DNA from: Portulaca oleracea
Lineage: Eukaryota; Streptophyta; Magnoliopsida; Caryophyllales; Portulacaceae
Length of the DNA: 64,000 nucleotides
Direction of reading: 5' to 3'
NCBI GenBank assembly: GCA_029582165.1
Contig: CM055872.1
Coordinates: forward strand, 34,061,261 to 34,125,260
Shown: one piece after another, positions 11,192 to 21,039 of the stretch
How positions within the stretch are numbered: the stretch's first letter is position 1
Layout of the letters: each line of letters begins with the position of its first letter
The notes under the pieces: model-generated
Told to the model about the DNA's origin: nothing
Database searches by the model: none
The model's input: the letters and a program-made list of their open reading frames with translations, nothing else
Position numbers and translations under genes: made by a program

Positions 11192-12268
11192 ATGTCAGGA
11201 TCCCTCGCCAACAACCTTTTCGGGGAGAGTTCTGGTGACAAGCAACTTGATGGGCTGTATGAGCGGGTACAGGAAGCAATTGCCATTTGCATGGCAGACC
11301 AGGAGGACAGAACCAATGAGAAGCTAGAAAAGAAGTTCAGCGAAAATCAACAGACCATGAATGGCGTGCTGGAAGCCATTAAGCAGATCAACAAGAAGCT
11401 GGGCATTGAGCCTGAGGAAGAAGACGACTACTATGCCTCCGAGTCTGAGACTGAAGTTGATGACGGAGCTGACAAGGGTAACCCTAAATCCAAAAATGGG
11501 GGCCCAAAACCCAATTCATCTGGTGAGGCCAAGTTTAAATCCGTAACGAATAACTCCAAAACCTCGGAGGACCCCTATGTCAAGAAGCTTGAAGAGAAGG
11601 TTGACATGCTCACTAGAAGGATGATGAAAGTTGACCCAACCTTTACAGGCGCTTGCATGGATTTGGCCATCCCCAAACACCATGTATCAAGGGTAAGGGA
11701 CAAAGTTGAAGTACCGGGCATCAGGTTCAAGCCATCTGAGAACCCATCTCATCATCTAGAGGAGTTCCTGAGGCTGGCCCCTCTTCACAAAGTAGATGAA
11801 GGTCTTTACACCACAGTCTTCCCTTCCACCCTAGAAGGTAAGGCCAAGGTGTGGTACCAAAATCTACCCCCTCACATCAAGACTGACGCAGACGAGTTGT
11901 TCAAGGCCTTCATCAGCCATTTTAGTTGTCTCCAACAAAAGGAGGTCACTGTAGATGACCTCACTTCCATGAAGCAAAGAGATGATGAGTCATTCCTCTC
12001 TTATTATGAACGATGGCAGTCAAGGCTGTCAGAGATCGACGAGGCAGTCCCCTTTAGGATGCAACTAAGCACTTTCAAGCAAAGCATTCATCCTCGCATC
12101 ACACGACATTTTGGCTTCCAATCTATCAAAGACTTTGAAACTTTGAAGGACTTGCGTGTTCAAATTGAAGCTGCTAACAATGAGAAAAGCACACAACATT
12201 CTGGTTGGAAAGGATCTAGCTCCAACAGGAGGGCCACTAGCGCGCCTAGCCCCTCAGAAAACTGTTGA
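11192..12268 (+). CDS. gag: Element D Gag (358 aa)
   Basis: An uninterrupted 358-residue Gag. Residues 20-75 form a charged helical stretch, followed by an acidic linker (EEEDDYYASESETEVDD, about 76-92). The retrotransposon Gag core begins near residue 170 (VEVPGIRFKPSENP) and includes LEGKAKVWYQNLPP, DLTSMKQRDDESFLSYYERW and the IHPRI segment. No CCHC zinc knuckle is present: the frame ends soon after the core, where pol should begin. Gag would package element RNA into particles. Earlier in-frame codons lack a better ATG. A related, decayed gag lies on the minus strand at 28640-29527. The intact frame amid so much decay suggests recent selection or youth. Confidence 0.85.
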   Translation: MSGSLANNLFGESSGDKQLDGLYERVQEAIAICMADQEDRTNEKLEKKFSENQQTMNGVLEAIKQINKKLGIEPEEEDDYYASESETEVDDGADKGNPKSKNGGPKPNSSGEAKFKSVTNNSKTSEDPYVKKLEEKVDMLTRRMMKVDPTFTGACMDLAIPKHHVSRVRDKVEVPGIRFKPSENPSHHLEEFLRLAPLHKVDEGLYTTVFPSTLEGKAKVWYQNLPPHIKTDADELFKAFISHFSCLQQKEVTVDDLTSMKQRDDESFLSYYERWQSRLSEIDEAVPFRMQLSTFKQSIHPRITRHFGFQSIKDFETLKDLRVQIEAANNEKSTQHSGWKGSSSNRRATSAPSPSENC

Positions 12269-12337
12269 GACTAATTCCATCCAACGGAGGTCGTACACCC
12301 TGTTTAGGCTGATTCTAGAGGACAAAGAACGATAAGA

Positions 12338-12448
12338 ATGATGGCAGCGCAATACTGTATCATTCACGACCGACTTTACAAGAAGACCGCCACAGGCATC
12401 AATCTACTTTGCATTGATGCCAAGTCAGCAGAAGAATTAATTTATAAC
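12338..12448 (+). pseudogene. Scrap of integrase N-terminal region in element D
   Basis: The frame reads AAQYCIIHDRLYKKTATGIN followed by LLCIDAKSAEELI. This resembles the segment just before the integrase zinc finger in Tat/Ogre pol (consensus type DGVLYKRS...CID). It starts 70 bp after the gag stop, so nearly all of protease, RT and RNase H was removed by one deletion or by template switching. The match then stops and Athila-like sequence begins. Confidence 0.6.
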
Positions 12449-12449
12449 C

Positions 12450-13830
12450 AAAAAAAATATAAGATAGGACTAGGATCAAAACCAGAAACACCTTCGGTGA
12501 TGATTTGTAAACCTTTCTTAGCTTCAGTTTAACTTGCTTCACTTAGAAAAATCTGGATGAGATCTCAAAATTTTTTGAAACCTTTTCTTTCAAACCTTCT
12601 GATTTTGAGACAAGTTATGAAAGTTGTATCTAACTGCTTTGACTATCTTAGAAAGTATAAATGTGCGTGCCGCAAATCTTTGGGCTAAGTTTAGTTGATT
12701 GAGCCCCATCCCGTGAGTCCACATTGCCTAAATTTTGAATTGATCACTTTCATCAATTCCATGATCCCCTGAGTGACTCACCCATTAGTTGCATCTCTAG
12801 AACTTGTTTTGCATCTTGCTTGAGACTACACATTTGCATTGCACGCTGTGACAAAGTGATTAAGACATTCGATTTTATTTTGATAAGCTACATAGCTAAA
12901 TAGCCTTCCTTACATTATATTTACCGTTCTTTTTGCCCCGCCTAGCCTTTGTTTATCCTTTTTTTCATGATTGAACCCTGACAATACAAGCCTTGGCCTC
13001 TGATATCCAGTATCCCTTTGCCTTGCTTGGTTGGATGAGAGTTTGTCATTTTTTGGAAGGAACAATTGGTTTGGTGTGTTTGTGAACAAAATATGAAGTT
13101 TGGGAGAATCTGAAAGTCCCATATCTTGAGCGATTGGTATTTGGTTATGTTGTTCATATATTATATCAAAGTCGAAGTTATAATTCCATAGATATTCTTC
13201 TCCCCGATCACCCACCAAAAAAAAAAGTAAAAAAAAAATAAAAAAAAAGGAAAAGAGTTTCAAAAATAAAAGGGTGATTAGGGAGATTCAATTTAAAGTT
13301 CAGAAAACTTTGACCTGGTTGTATTCAGTTGAGATGTTTCAGGTGAAATGCCTTGCATACATTAAGCAAGAAGGAGAGTTTAGAGTGTTTTATTCATTGA
13401 AAATTAATCCAAGCACGGCTCTTAACTCCTCATTCCCAAATTTTACCGCTCCTTACCTTAACCTAAGCCCCGTTACAACCCGAAAAAGTCTTTTTGATTG
13501 TCACTTGTGCATTGCATACCAGTAGTGGAGAGCGAGGTTCTTACCAAGCCTATGGTAGTTTGTTTCTATTGGTTTGAGTATGAGAAAACACACATACATA
13601 TTCAAAATTGAGTGTTTGAGTGTTTGTTCTTTCCTATGTGAGGTTTGTTCTTTTTGACTGACCTACGTCCATAACTAACCGCGCACATTTGCATTATTCT
13701 TAGAACTGTTGGCGGATTTATGCCTCTGAAGTACTTGTTCTCTCCTTTGGGATTCGAAAATTTCTTCCTATCTCTTTCGAACTGAGTTTTGATTTTGTCC
13801 AGATTAATCTTTGTGCTTGCTTGTTGAATT
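12450..13830 (+). repeat. Segment shared with element B 3' untranslated region
   Basis: This 1.4-kb stretch aligns along its length with 52210-53660 of element B. Shared landmarks are AGGACTAGGAT at its start, CGTGCCGCAAATCTTTGGG, GAGCCCCATCCCGTGAGTC and ACTAACCGCGCACATTTGCA. In B it is the non-coding region between ORF3 and the 3' polypurine tract. Its presence in D, whose LTR, PBS and gag are of another lineage, marks D as a chimera. Open frames within it are not conserved in B and are ignored. Confidence 0.82.
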
Positions 13831-14763
13831 GATTTTGTTCTGATTTTGTTCTTCCTATCGAAAATTCCTTATCCCAGAATGTTTCAGCAGCACGTAGAAA
13901 ATCCCAATCTATTTTCACTTGCCTCAAACTTATAAGAGAAGTCAACTTATACCTCCCCAACTCCCTCTCTTTTCCTCCTTGGACAGAGTGCTTATCCAAG
14001 TGGCTAGCTTTTTCTCGAACGCCATCGGGACAAAAGGACGATTTGATTCACGTCGGGGCAAGGAAATAATGGGGATAATGAAACTCAGACGGGTTTGATG
14101 GTGTTTGGCTTGTGCTTGTGATTTGGAGAAGGCGTAACCCAGGCGGGTTTACTTGCCCTGTACGCCAAGATCAGCTTTCCTTAAACTGCACACCAAGTTA
14201 GAGTTTCTCGGCGCGAAACGTAGACGGGCCTGGGCCGGCCTATGTGGAGTTCTAAAGGCCCAGCTCCTAGAAGTGGGAATCATTTTGGGCCTGAAACCCA
14301 GACGGGTTTGGGCCAGCTTATTCGGCTATCTCACGGAGCCACTTCAACTCTATTTTGGGTCGTAATGCGGGTCCACAAGATAGTTATATGTCTTCGCCGG
14401 CCCCGAAACTGCAGCTCGAACTTACTTGTAGCATTTAATTTTCGGTCTTTTTTCGTTTGGGGAAGTGGGAGTAATCCCACCATGTAGATTGCATGTCGCA
14501 TTGCACATTGTTGTTACATTACGCATAAGGGTACACGAAAATAAAAAAAAGTGCATTACGCAGCACCATCATTGCATAAGCATCACATCAGTGGTTCGCA
14601 CTAGTGCATAAATAAAAAAATAAAAAAACGTACGTCATGCATTAAGTGTACATGAGTAACATTATTACATCATTGCATTGCATTGTCCTAAGTGCATAAT
14701 AAAGAGTCATACATAGCATTACATAAGTTCATTACATAAAGACCCTGCATGTGCATCGTTCTC
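13831..14763 (+). other. Element D spacer with GGGTTT dyads and GCATTAC words
   Basis: No supported gene. It carries AACCC...GGGTTT dyads at 14082, 14136 and 14295, and from about 14490 to 14740 a run of loosely repeated TTGCATTAC and CATTACATA words, as often seen near the 3' end of Tat/Ogre elements. Confidence 0.5.
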
Positions 14764-14976
14764 AGTCCTCATCATGCCAGACCTCCGTATCGCCACCACC
14801 ACTGGCGCAATTAGGCCCATGGGCCCCGCTTCCACCAGGGCCAAAGTAAGTGTCCCACTGGTAGTAATAGGAGTCTACCACCTCTGTATTGCTACCTGAG
14901 CCAGATAGGTGCAACACTTCGGTACCGCCTGCATTAAGCCAAGAATGTTCGAGTGACCCTGGCTTAGAAAAAATTC
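14764..14976 (-). CDS. Possible antisense ORF in element D
   Basis: On the minus strand a frame stays open for about 70 codons and ends in TGA at 14764-14766. It encodes a low-complexity acidic peptide rich in S, G and Y with segments EVVDSYYYQWDTYFGPGG and DTEVWHDED at the C-terminus. Base composition here is GC-richer and more codon-like than in the neighbours. No ATG is visible at its start, so it may be a downstream exon or a relic. Several Tat-lineage elements carry an antisense ORF between pol and the 3' LTR; this would be in the right place. I do not recognise the protein. Confidence 0.35.
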
Positions 14977-14984
14977 AATCGAGT

Positions 14985-15110
14985 TTCCACTAAGCCGGGG
15001 GCTATTTGAATCCAAAAAAAAGGAAGCAAGTGACTGCGGCGACTGTCAAGTGATTCCCAGTTTAGCAAGAGTTAAATCAAACTGCCACTAAGCTGGGGGC
15101 TACGTAGCCC
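14985..15110 (+). other. Two polypurine-tract-like sites inside element D
   Basis: CCACTAAGCCGGGGGCTA (near 14988-15005) and CCACTAAGCTGGGGGCTA (near 15090-15107) both resemble the true 3' polypurine tract, AAAGTGGGGGCTA, at 16454-16466. They could serve as extra plus-strand priming sites. Confidence 0.45.
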
Positions 15111-15208
15111 AAGCAAGGGGTCGAATCAGCCTAAAATCTAGAACGGCCCGCCTAGGTCCGTTTTCGCAAAGACTCATTTCATATCGGCTTCTCGCCTTCT
15201 CTCAGCCC

Positions 15209-15466
15209 AACCCAGCTGGGTTTGGGCCTCCTCACCTTCAGTCCTCTCGGCCCAACCCAGACGGGTTTGGGTCTGTCTGTCGGCTCACTCGACTTACAAA
15301 ATAAAAAGGAAAAGAGCCCAACTCTCGGTCCAACCCAGACGGGTTTGGGTCTGCCTCCCTCACTCAGCAGCTGACCCGCAATTCAGCCCAACCCAGACGG
15401 GTTTGGGCCTTCTTCCATTTCATCCGCTCGCAAAAAAAAAAAATCAGCCCAAACCCAGACGGGTTT
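15209..15466 (+). repeat. Array of AACCCAGACGGGTTT dyads
   Basis: Five copies occur in 260 bp: 15209 (AACCCAGCTGGGTTT, whose first 14 bases are a perfect palindrome), 15254, 15332, 15390 and 15452. The spacing is irregular (45-78 bp) with unrelated sequence between, so this is not a simple tandem repeat. Each is embedded in a longer word, CCCAACCCAGACGGGTTTGG. Confidence 0.9.
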
Positions 15467-15729
15467 GACGGGCAACAACTCAAGCCCAGTGCAGGCCTAC
15501 ACCCATGAATATATGGCAAACTCAAGCCCACTTCCGAGAGCTAAAGCACGACTGACAGGTAAATTTTCTGACTCACTCTGAGTTTCAGATAAACTGATGC
15601 CCTCCTTCTCTTTTTGCAGAACAATGCACAAAATACGTCGGTCGTCAGGCGGTTACAAAAAGACGAACTCATCTTCAGCGGCCGTCATCGGGCCCTCACA
15701 ATGCGATGACACCCTTTTCAGCACACAGA

Positions 15730-16170
15730 CACAAGTCCCGTACTCCACGGCGAAATGAAGCACGTCACCTCGATCCACCTCACGTCGAAATGAAGTGGAT
15801 CACCTCATCATCCTGGCATGCTTCACGGCGAAATGAAGCACGTCACCTCGATCCACCTCACGGCGAAATGAAGTGGATCAACTCATCATCACGGCATGCT
15901 TCACGGCGAAATGAAGCACGTCACCTCGATCCACCTCACGGCGAAATGAAGTGGATCACCTCATGCTTCACGGCGAAATGAAGCACGTCACCTCGATCCA
16001 CCTCACGGTGAAATGAAGTGGATCACCTCATCATCCTGGCATGCTTCACGGCGAAATAAAGCACGTCACCTCGATCCACCTCACGGCGAAATGAAGTGGA
16101 TCACCTCGTCATCCTGGCATGCATCACGGCGAAATGAAGCATGCCTCCTAGATCCGCCTCACGGCGAAAT
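15730..16170 (+). repeat. 78-bp minisatellite built from two half-units
   Basis: The word CGAAATGAAGCA recurs at 15751, 15829, 15907, 15974 and 16130, and as CGAAATAAAGCA at 16052. Spacings are 78, 78, 67, 78 and 78 bp. Each unit holds two related halves: CACGGCGAAATGAAGCACGT, then CACGGCGAAATGAAGTGGAT. Because 78 is divisible by three, a frame stays open and encodes repeats of HGEMKWITS and RRNEARHLDPP, but one 67-bp unit shifts it. Degenerate copies extend to about 16330. Tandem arrays ahead of the 3' LTR are common in Tat/Ogre elements. Confidence 0.93.
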
Positions 16171-16451
16171 GAAGCGGATCGACTCCGACCGGCTTTACGA
16201 AAGAAACTAAGCAGGTCAACCCACACAGACACAGGTCTTGCACTTCACAGCAAAATGAAGTCCATAACCTTGATCTACCTCACGGCGAAATGAGACGGAT
16301 CAATTCGGTCAGCTTTACGGAAGAAACTAAGCAGGCCAACCAACATCGGCGCAGGACCAAGCTTCCAAGCGTCAACCAGCTTCAGAACAGGCTTCTGATT
16401 CATATCCAAGATCATCAAGACTACTTTGATCATCGTTTTACTCAAACTCGA

Positions 16452-16468
16452 TCAAAGTGGGGGCTATC
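16452..16468 (+). other. Element D polypurine tract
   Basis: ATCAAAGTGGGGGCTATC abuts the 3' LTR start. It is the expected primer site for plus-strand DNA synthesis. Confidence 0.75.
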
Positions 16469-17666
16469 TATAGACACCGGATTTTATACCGGTATTAATT
16501 TTAGTTATCTGTAAAAATAAGCTAGCCGAGTAATTTAGTAGCATGCAAGCCCATTTCTTTTCTAGCACGAAAACAAGCAAAATGGCCCAACATTACGAAC
16601 CAAACCCGGCTGAGTTTGGTGGGCCAGAGCTCAGTTCAGCTCGGCCCAAACCCGGCTGAGTTACCGCGGCTAAACCTAAATTAAACCCTAATCGCCCCAT
16701 CTAACCTACATTCCACTATAAATTAAACCCTAACCCCTCTCATTTCAGGGGACGGCAGATTATGCTAGAGTATTGACACTAGTATATTCTCTCTACCTCT
16801 TCTCTCCCTTTGCATGCTACTTCACCAAAGGTTAGAATAATTATCACATTGATGTAAACCATGTAATGCAACCTAACGAATTCATGTATTACTTGTATTT
16901 TCAATTCATAATTTGCATGACTTTAATGTTAAACTTGTGAAATTTATATCAAATTCCTCCCTTTTCAATTTGTTTGCTTTGATTTAATCCTAGTAGAGTC
17001 TATTCGTTTGAATAGGCGGATTTGATGATTTTAATTGTCAAATTCGTAACCTTACCCTCGGATCCATCTTTGGATTCGCAGGCCGGAGTTCGTATTTAAA
17101 CGGTTTGTTGTTTTTCTCCTAAAAATTCAACAGGCGACTCTATGTTCATACTTCGGTATTTTCTTTTTATTTCTGTGGTGCGCTCTTATTCTTTTGAGGA
17201 AAATGATAGAATTAAGTGAGGGTATGAAGGTACGAACTCGAATGGGTTCTGAAACCCCTTCCTCACTCCCTTCTGCTTCGCTGTTTCTTCGGTCTAATCT
17301 GTGGATGGCACAAGAGATAACCCGGTTCAGTTCAATTCATGAACCCAGACGGGTTTACCACCTCCTTTTCATTCTTTTCTTTTGTGTATTTGCTCTTGGG
17401 TCTGGCAGTAGCAAACCCAGTTCGGTTCAACTCATGAACCCAGACGGGTTTGCTCATTTTCCTTTTCCTTTTTATTTTTTCTTTTTGTCCTTTTTTTTTA
17501 AAAAAAATGAATCTCGGGATTATGACGCATAAATTAAATTGATTTTTCAACAAAAGTATTCTTAAAAGTTCAACCTTATTTAAGGTTAAGCAATCCTAGC
17601 CGACTCCCAATCTTTTTTTTTTTAAGTAGCGCCGCGAAAAAGGTCATCAATTTTTCGGGGTCTACA
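16469..17666 (+). repeat. Element D 3' LTR (1198 bp)
   Basis: Collinear with 8769-10000, lacking a 34-bp block near its dyads. Its first two bases are TA where the 5' LTR has TG. Two AACCCAGACGGGTTT words lie at 17342 and 17437. It ends TCTACA, followed by the gaagt target duplication. Confidence 0.92.
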
Positions 17667-17751
17667 GAAGTATGCAATAGCGGCTGGGTTTAGTGTGCGT
17701 AGTGGTACGCACATAGTCGAGAGGATTGAATGGGGTAAGGAGTGGAAGTAA
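17667..17751 (+). pseudogene. FAR1-type domain, continuation after element D
   Basis: Removing element D and one copy of its target duplication joins the two halves in frame: the domain continues YAIAAGFSVRSG, then HIVERIEWGKEWK. A TAA at 17749-17751 interrupts, and the frame after it still reads FYCSR, the typical cysteine-containing end of the FAR1 first block. The gene therefore carried, or later gained, a nonsense change. No Mutator transposase domain follows within the next kilobases. Confidence 0.6.
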
Positions 17752-19460
17752 TTCTACTGCTCACGTGTTGAACAATTGATGAACTTTGGGTTAAGAAATA
17801 TTTGAATTTAGGTCAGTTTGTGTGTTGGAATTGGCATTTGTATAAATACAGTTCGACCACACCATTGATGGGTGTGGCCAATATCATTATGGAATTTCAA
17901 ATCACCACTTTGCGTTTTTTTCACAATGCGTTGTCGTAGGGCTTGTTTGATGTTGCTCAACTGGTCATCCTCAACACAGTGTGCGTGTTAAACAAAGCAC
18001 ATGGTTTCCACACCACGAGGGTGTGTGTTTGATGATTGATTACATAAAGGCAGGATACGAGGGACATATGCACCTGGTTTGGGTTGGCGTTTTAGTTTTG
18101 ATCGCAGTCCATTAAAGTATGATCATATCCAATGTGAAATTCAAAATGGTACCATGACCATTCATTGAGGGAATGAAGATCAACAGTCACGTGTTTATTT
18201 TGTCTTGTAATTTTTGCGGGTCGGTAATGAACAATTGAAGATCGTTTGGTTAAGAAACTTTTGAAGTTAAGGTCAGTTTCTGCATAGAACTTTGCATATA
18301 TATATAACAATTAAAGCCTGACCACACCAATTATGATTGTGGACAATCACAATAGATAATCAATTTGAGGACTTGCCCTGAACGCAGCCAATGACGCGTG
18401 AAGTACGATTTTTTTTCGGTGTTCGTTTATGTTATTTTGCAATTGGTGCGGGTCGGTATTGAGCAATTGATAAATGTCTTGTTAAGAAACATTTGAATTT
18501 AGATCAGTTTGTGTGTTAGACTTGGCGTTTATATAATAAATACAGTTCGACCACGCAATTGGCTGGTGTGGCCAATACCGTTATGGAAGTTTAAATCACC
18601 ACACTGTGTTTTTTTAGTTGCGAATCAACAAGCAAAGAGTCGCAGGTTGTTTTTTGGTTGTGAATTTAGTATGGTCTGTCTTCGCCGTGGGTTTGTAGTG
18701 AGCAAATGTTTAAATTTTTGTTATGCAATGTTTGAACCTGGGTCATTCTGTCTCATTGATTTGGTATTTATATAATAAAGAAAGTTATATCACACTGTTG
18801 ATGTTGTGCTGCCACACACATTATGGTTGCTTAAATCAACACCTTGCATATTATCCACATCGTTTTGATACGTTGTTGTGTGTGTACGTATAGGTTGACG
18901 TTTGGCATTTGATCACAGTTCTATGTAGTGTGGACATGTCATGTATATGTTAGAAACAACAAAAACTAATCGTTCCATTGATGTCGTACAAGACATCCTG
19001 GTTAAAAAAGAAAGAAAAGAAACCCCACAGAATGATATAGAGAGTATAAGACATTCGCACCGGTCAAGGATACATACGCAATGAAATACGACAATGCTTC
19101 TTGCTTGATCACACCGTAATACAATAACATTGTTTGACTACAGCATATTGAAATGTGATCACACACGCAATGTGTTGGTATTTGTTGGTCGCACAAGACA
19201 CGAGTGTATTGTTTAAAACATAATAGTATTTAAATACTTCATTACCCGCTGTAGAATCACACAATATCAAACTCTGGACAAACAATTAGCTAATGCTAAT
19301 GCATATATGGGGACTGTAAAACACGAACTTATAACGAATATAATACATTCTGATCGGTCCACGTGACCTAAGAAATAAAACACATCAATGCTTATTGGGT
19401 GATCGCGTTGTACTACATTAAAATTGTATGACCACAGTATATTGATATGTGATCATACAC
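17752..19460. repeat. Diverged repeats with GACCACA/TGTGG dyads
   Basis: A unit beginning CGGGTCGGTAxTGAxCAATTG, followed by GTTAAGAAACxTTTGAA and TATATAATAAATACAGTTCGACCAC, recurs at irregular spacing: a partial copy near 17765, then about 18227, 18455 and 18690. Each carries a dyad such as TCGACCACACCATTGATGGG followed by TGTGGCC. From 19060 to 19460 similar words appear in the opposite orientation. No coding frame survives. Confidence 0.6.
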
Positions 19461-19501
19461 ACAATATGTGGTTCAAAATATATTTATTTTTACTTACGTC
19501 C

Positions 19502-20068
19502 CTATTGGTTCAAAATACTATGTCGCATCCCTATGTTAGCGACATCTACAACATACGGTAGAAAGTCGCTTGTGCAATTCTGCTGTGTGTTGCGATGTAT
19601 GAACGAGGCTACCATGAACAACACAAAGTTTCGTTTGAACTTTTTGCTGCCCGGCCGGTATGACATGATGTGAGCAAACATGTTGGCAACATTCGGTGTG
19701 TCGCTGTTCAGGTTGTACTCGGTATGCCACTTGGCAAATAAGGTGGCAACTGCTTCCACGTCAGCACCGCCCACTCCCTCTTCGCCGATCGGGATCGTCC
19801 CACGTGGAAGCCCCGTCGTCAAGAAAATATCTTCTTCTGTTATTTCGATCTGTCGACCCCCACCGAAGTCAAGTGTCATGGTGTCAACGTCAAGCTGATC
19901 TACGAGCCACTTGCACAGCTCCCCTGGGAGCAGCTTCATCCCAAGGTTCAAAAACCCGCCAAACCCCAAATCTTTGATCACAACCACGTGTTCGTGGCCG
20001 ATGTTGTCGAGTATGTAGATCAGCGGCCTTGGTGTCATCCTCGTAGGGAAAACGCGGTCAGCACACTA
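19502..20068 (-). pseudogene. Transposon-borne plant protein domain (GFGGFL...GLPRG type)
   Basis: A minus-strand frame, open from about 20068 and ending in TAG at 19502, has an ATG at 20038 that gives 178 residues. It contains LGFGGFLNLGMKLLPGELCKWLV, here split as LGFGGFLNLG and LPGELCKWLV, followed by EITEEDIFLTTGLPRG and a helical tail ending GMRHSILNQ. This is the N-terminal domain pattern I associate with plant proteins linked to Ulp1-type (C48) protease or FAR1-like transposon genes in Mutator-like elements. No protease domain follows. Codons upstream (ADRVFPTRMTP) still look coding, so the ATG is probably internal to an exon. The function is unknown. Confidence 0.5.
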
Positions 20069-20256
20069 CTCTGCTTGCTCGCCCGGGTCATTATCAACTT
20101 TGGCCTGTACCATGAAACAACACGAATATGCTCGTCAGAACGAGATCGTAATCCTAAACATATGCGTCGAGGTTGACAATCATGATCACAGTTGATGTTA
20201 ACCTTAATTCATATATGCCAAATTTTAACGCATTAATGGTGCAATGTCAATGATGA

Positions 20257-20700
20257 TCAATATAGAGAAAGCGGACCGCATTTAGAAATACATGATAACG
20301 ATCGTGCGTGATTTTAACCAATATCATGCACCACATGCACTATGCAATTCTCTATAATTTGTCAAAACAATGATGACAGTGTATGATATATGTGGACAAT
20401 GTGGCAAATATGAACTGTATACACTATTAGCCACATACAATACTGATGATCACATTGTGATATGTGTGGCCAATGATAATCAATATAGAGAAAGCTGACC
20501 GCATTTAGACATATATGATAATGATCGTGCGTGATTTTCAACCATATCACGCACCACATGCACTATGCAATTCTCTTTAATTTGTCAAAACATTGATCAC
20601 AATGTATGATATTTGTGGACCATGTGGCAAATATGAACTGTATACACTATTGGCTACATACAATATTGATGATCACATTGTGATATGTGTGGCCAGTGTA
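20257..20700 (+). repeat. 223-bp tandem duplication
   Basis: Two copies of a unit containing CAATATAGAGAAAGC, GATCGTGCGTGATTTT and ATGCACTATGCAATTCTCT. TATAGAGAAA occurs at 20261 and 20484, an offset of 223 bp. Each unit ends with a dyad of the type GATCACATTGTGATATGTG followed by TGGCC. Confidence 0.88.
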
Positions 20701-20930
20701 CAATATTGACGTAGTTGATGACCACATTGTGATATGGATGGTCACTGTACGATATGGACATGCCATACTGCTGACCACAGTTTCATATAGGTGTTCAGTG
20801 TCCAGTATGGACATACCATACTGCTGACCACATTGTGATATGTGTGGACAGTGTACAATGTGGACCATATCAATGAACACATTATGTATCTATGTGGACA
20901 ATGCGCAAGAAGGATGATCAATGTACACAG
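20700..20930. repeat. Array of about 60-bp dyad units
   Basis: Units of the form CTGACCACATTGTGATATGTG + TGGACAGTGTAC recur near 20718, 20768, 20822 and 20872, some quite diverged (GAACACATTATGTATCTATG + TGGACA). Each can fold on itself. Confidence 0.7.
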
Positions 20931-21039
20931 TACACACTCAAGGCGTGTGCCAGCGACAAACATACTCGAATGACCACAACATTCTATATGTGACCAATTT
21001 GCCATTTACATAAAGTGCCCCTCTATAATGCATCAAATT

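Larger units (their letters stand above)
8769..17666 (+). mobile_element. Element D: gag-only, non-autonomous Tat/Ogre-like LTR retrotransposon
   Basis: LTRs at 8769-10000 and 16469-17666 start TGTAGA (3' copy TATAGA) and end TCTACA. The element is flanked by a perfect 5-bp duplication, gaagt (8764-8768 and 17667-17671). The primer site matches tRNA-Arg as I recall it, the usual choice of Ogre-type elements. Inside are an uninterrupted gag, a scrap of the integrase N-terminus, 1.4 kb resembling the 3' untranslated part of Athila-like element B, an antisense open frame, repeat arrays and a polypurine tract. Protease, RT and RNase H are absent, so the element must have moved with enzymes supplied in trans. 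The LTRs differ by roughly twenty substitutions by eye plus one 34-bp gap, so the insertion is fairly young. Confidence 0.9.

Noticed and set aside
15730..16170. CRISPR-like appearance of regularly spaced repeats
   Set aside because: Units are contiguous 78-bp minisatellite copies with no unique spacers, and the context is a plant retrotransposon.
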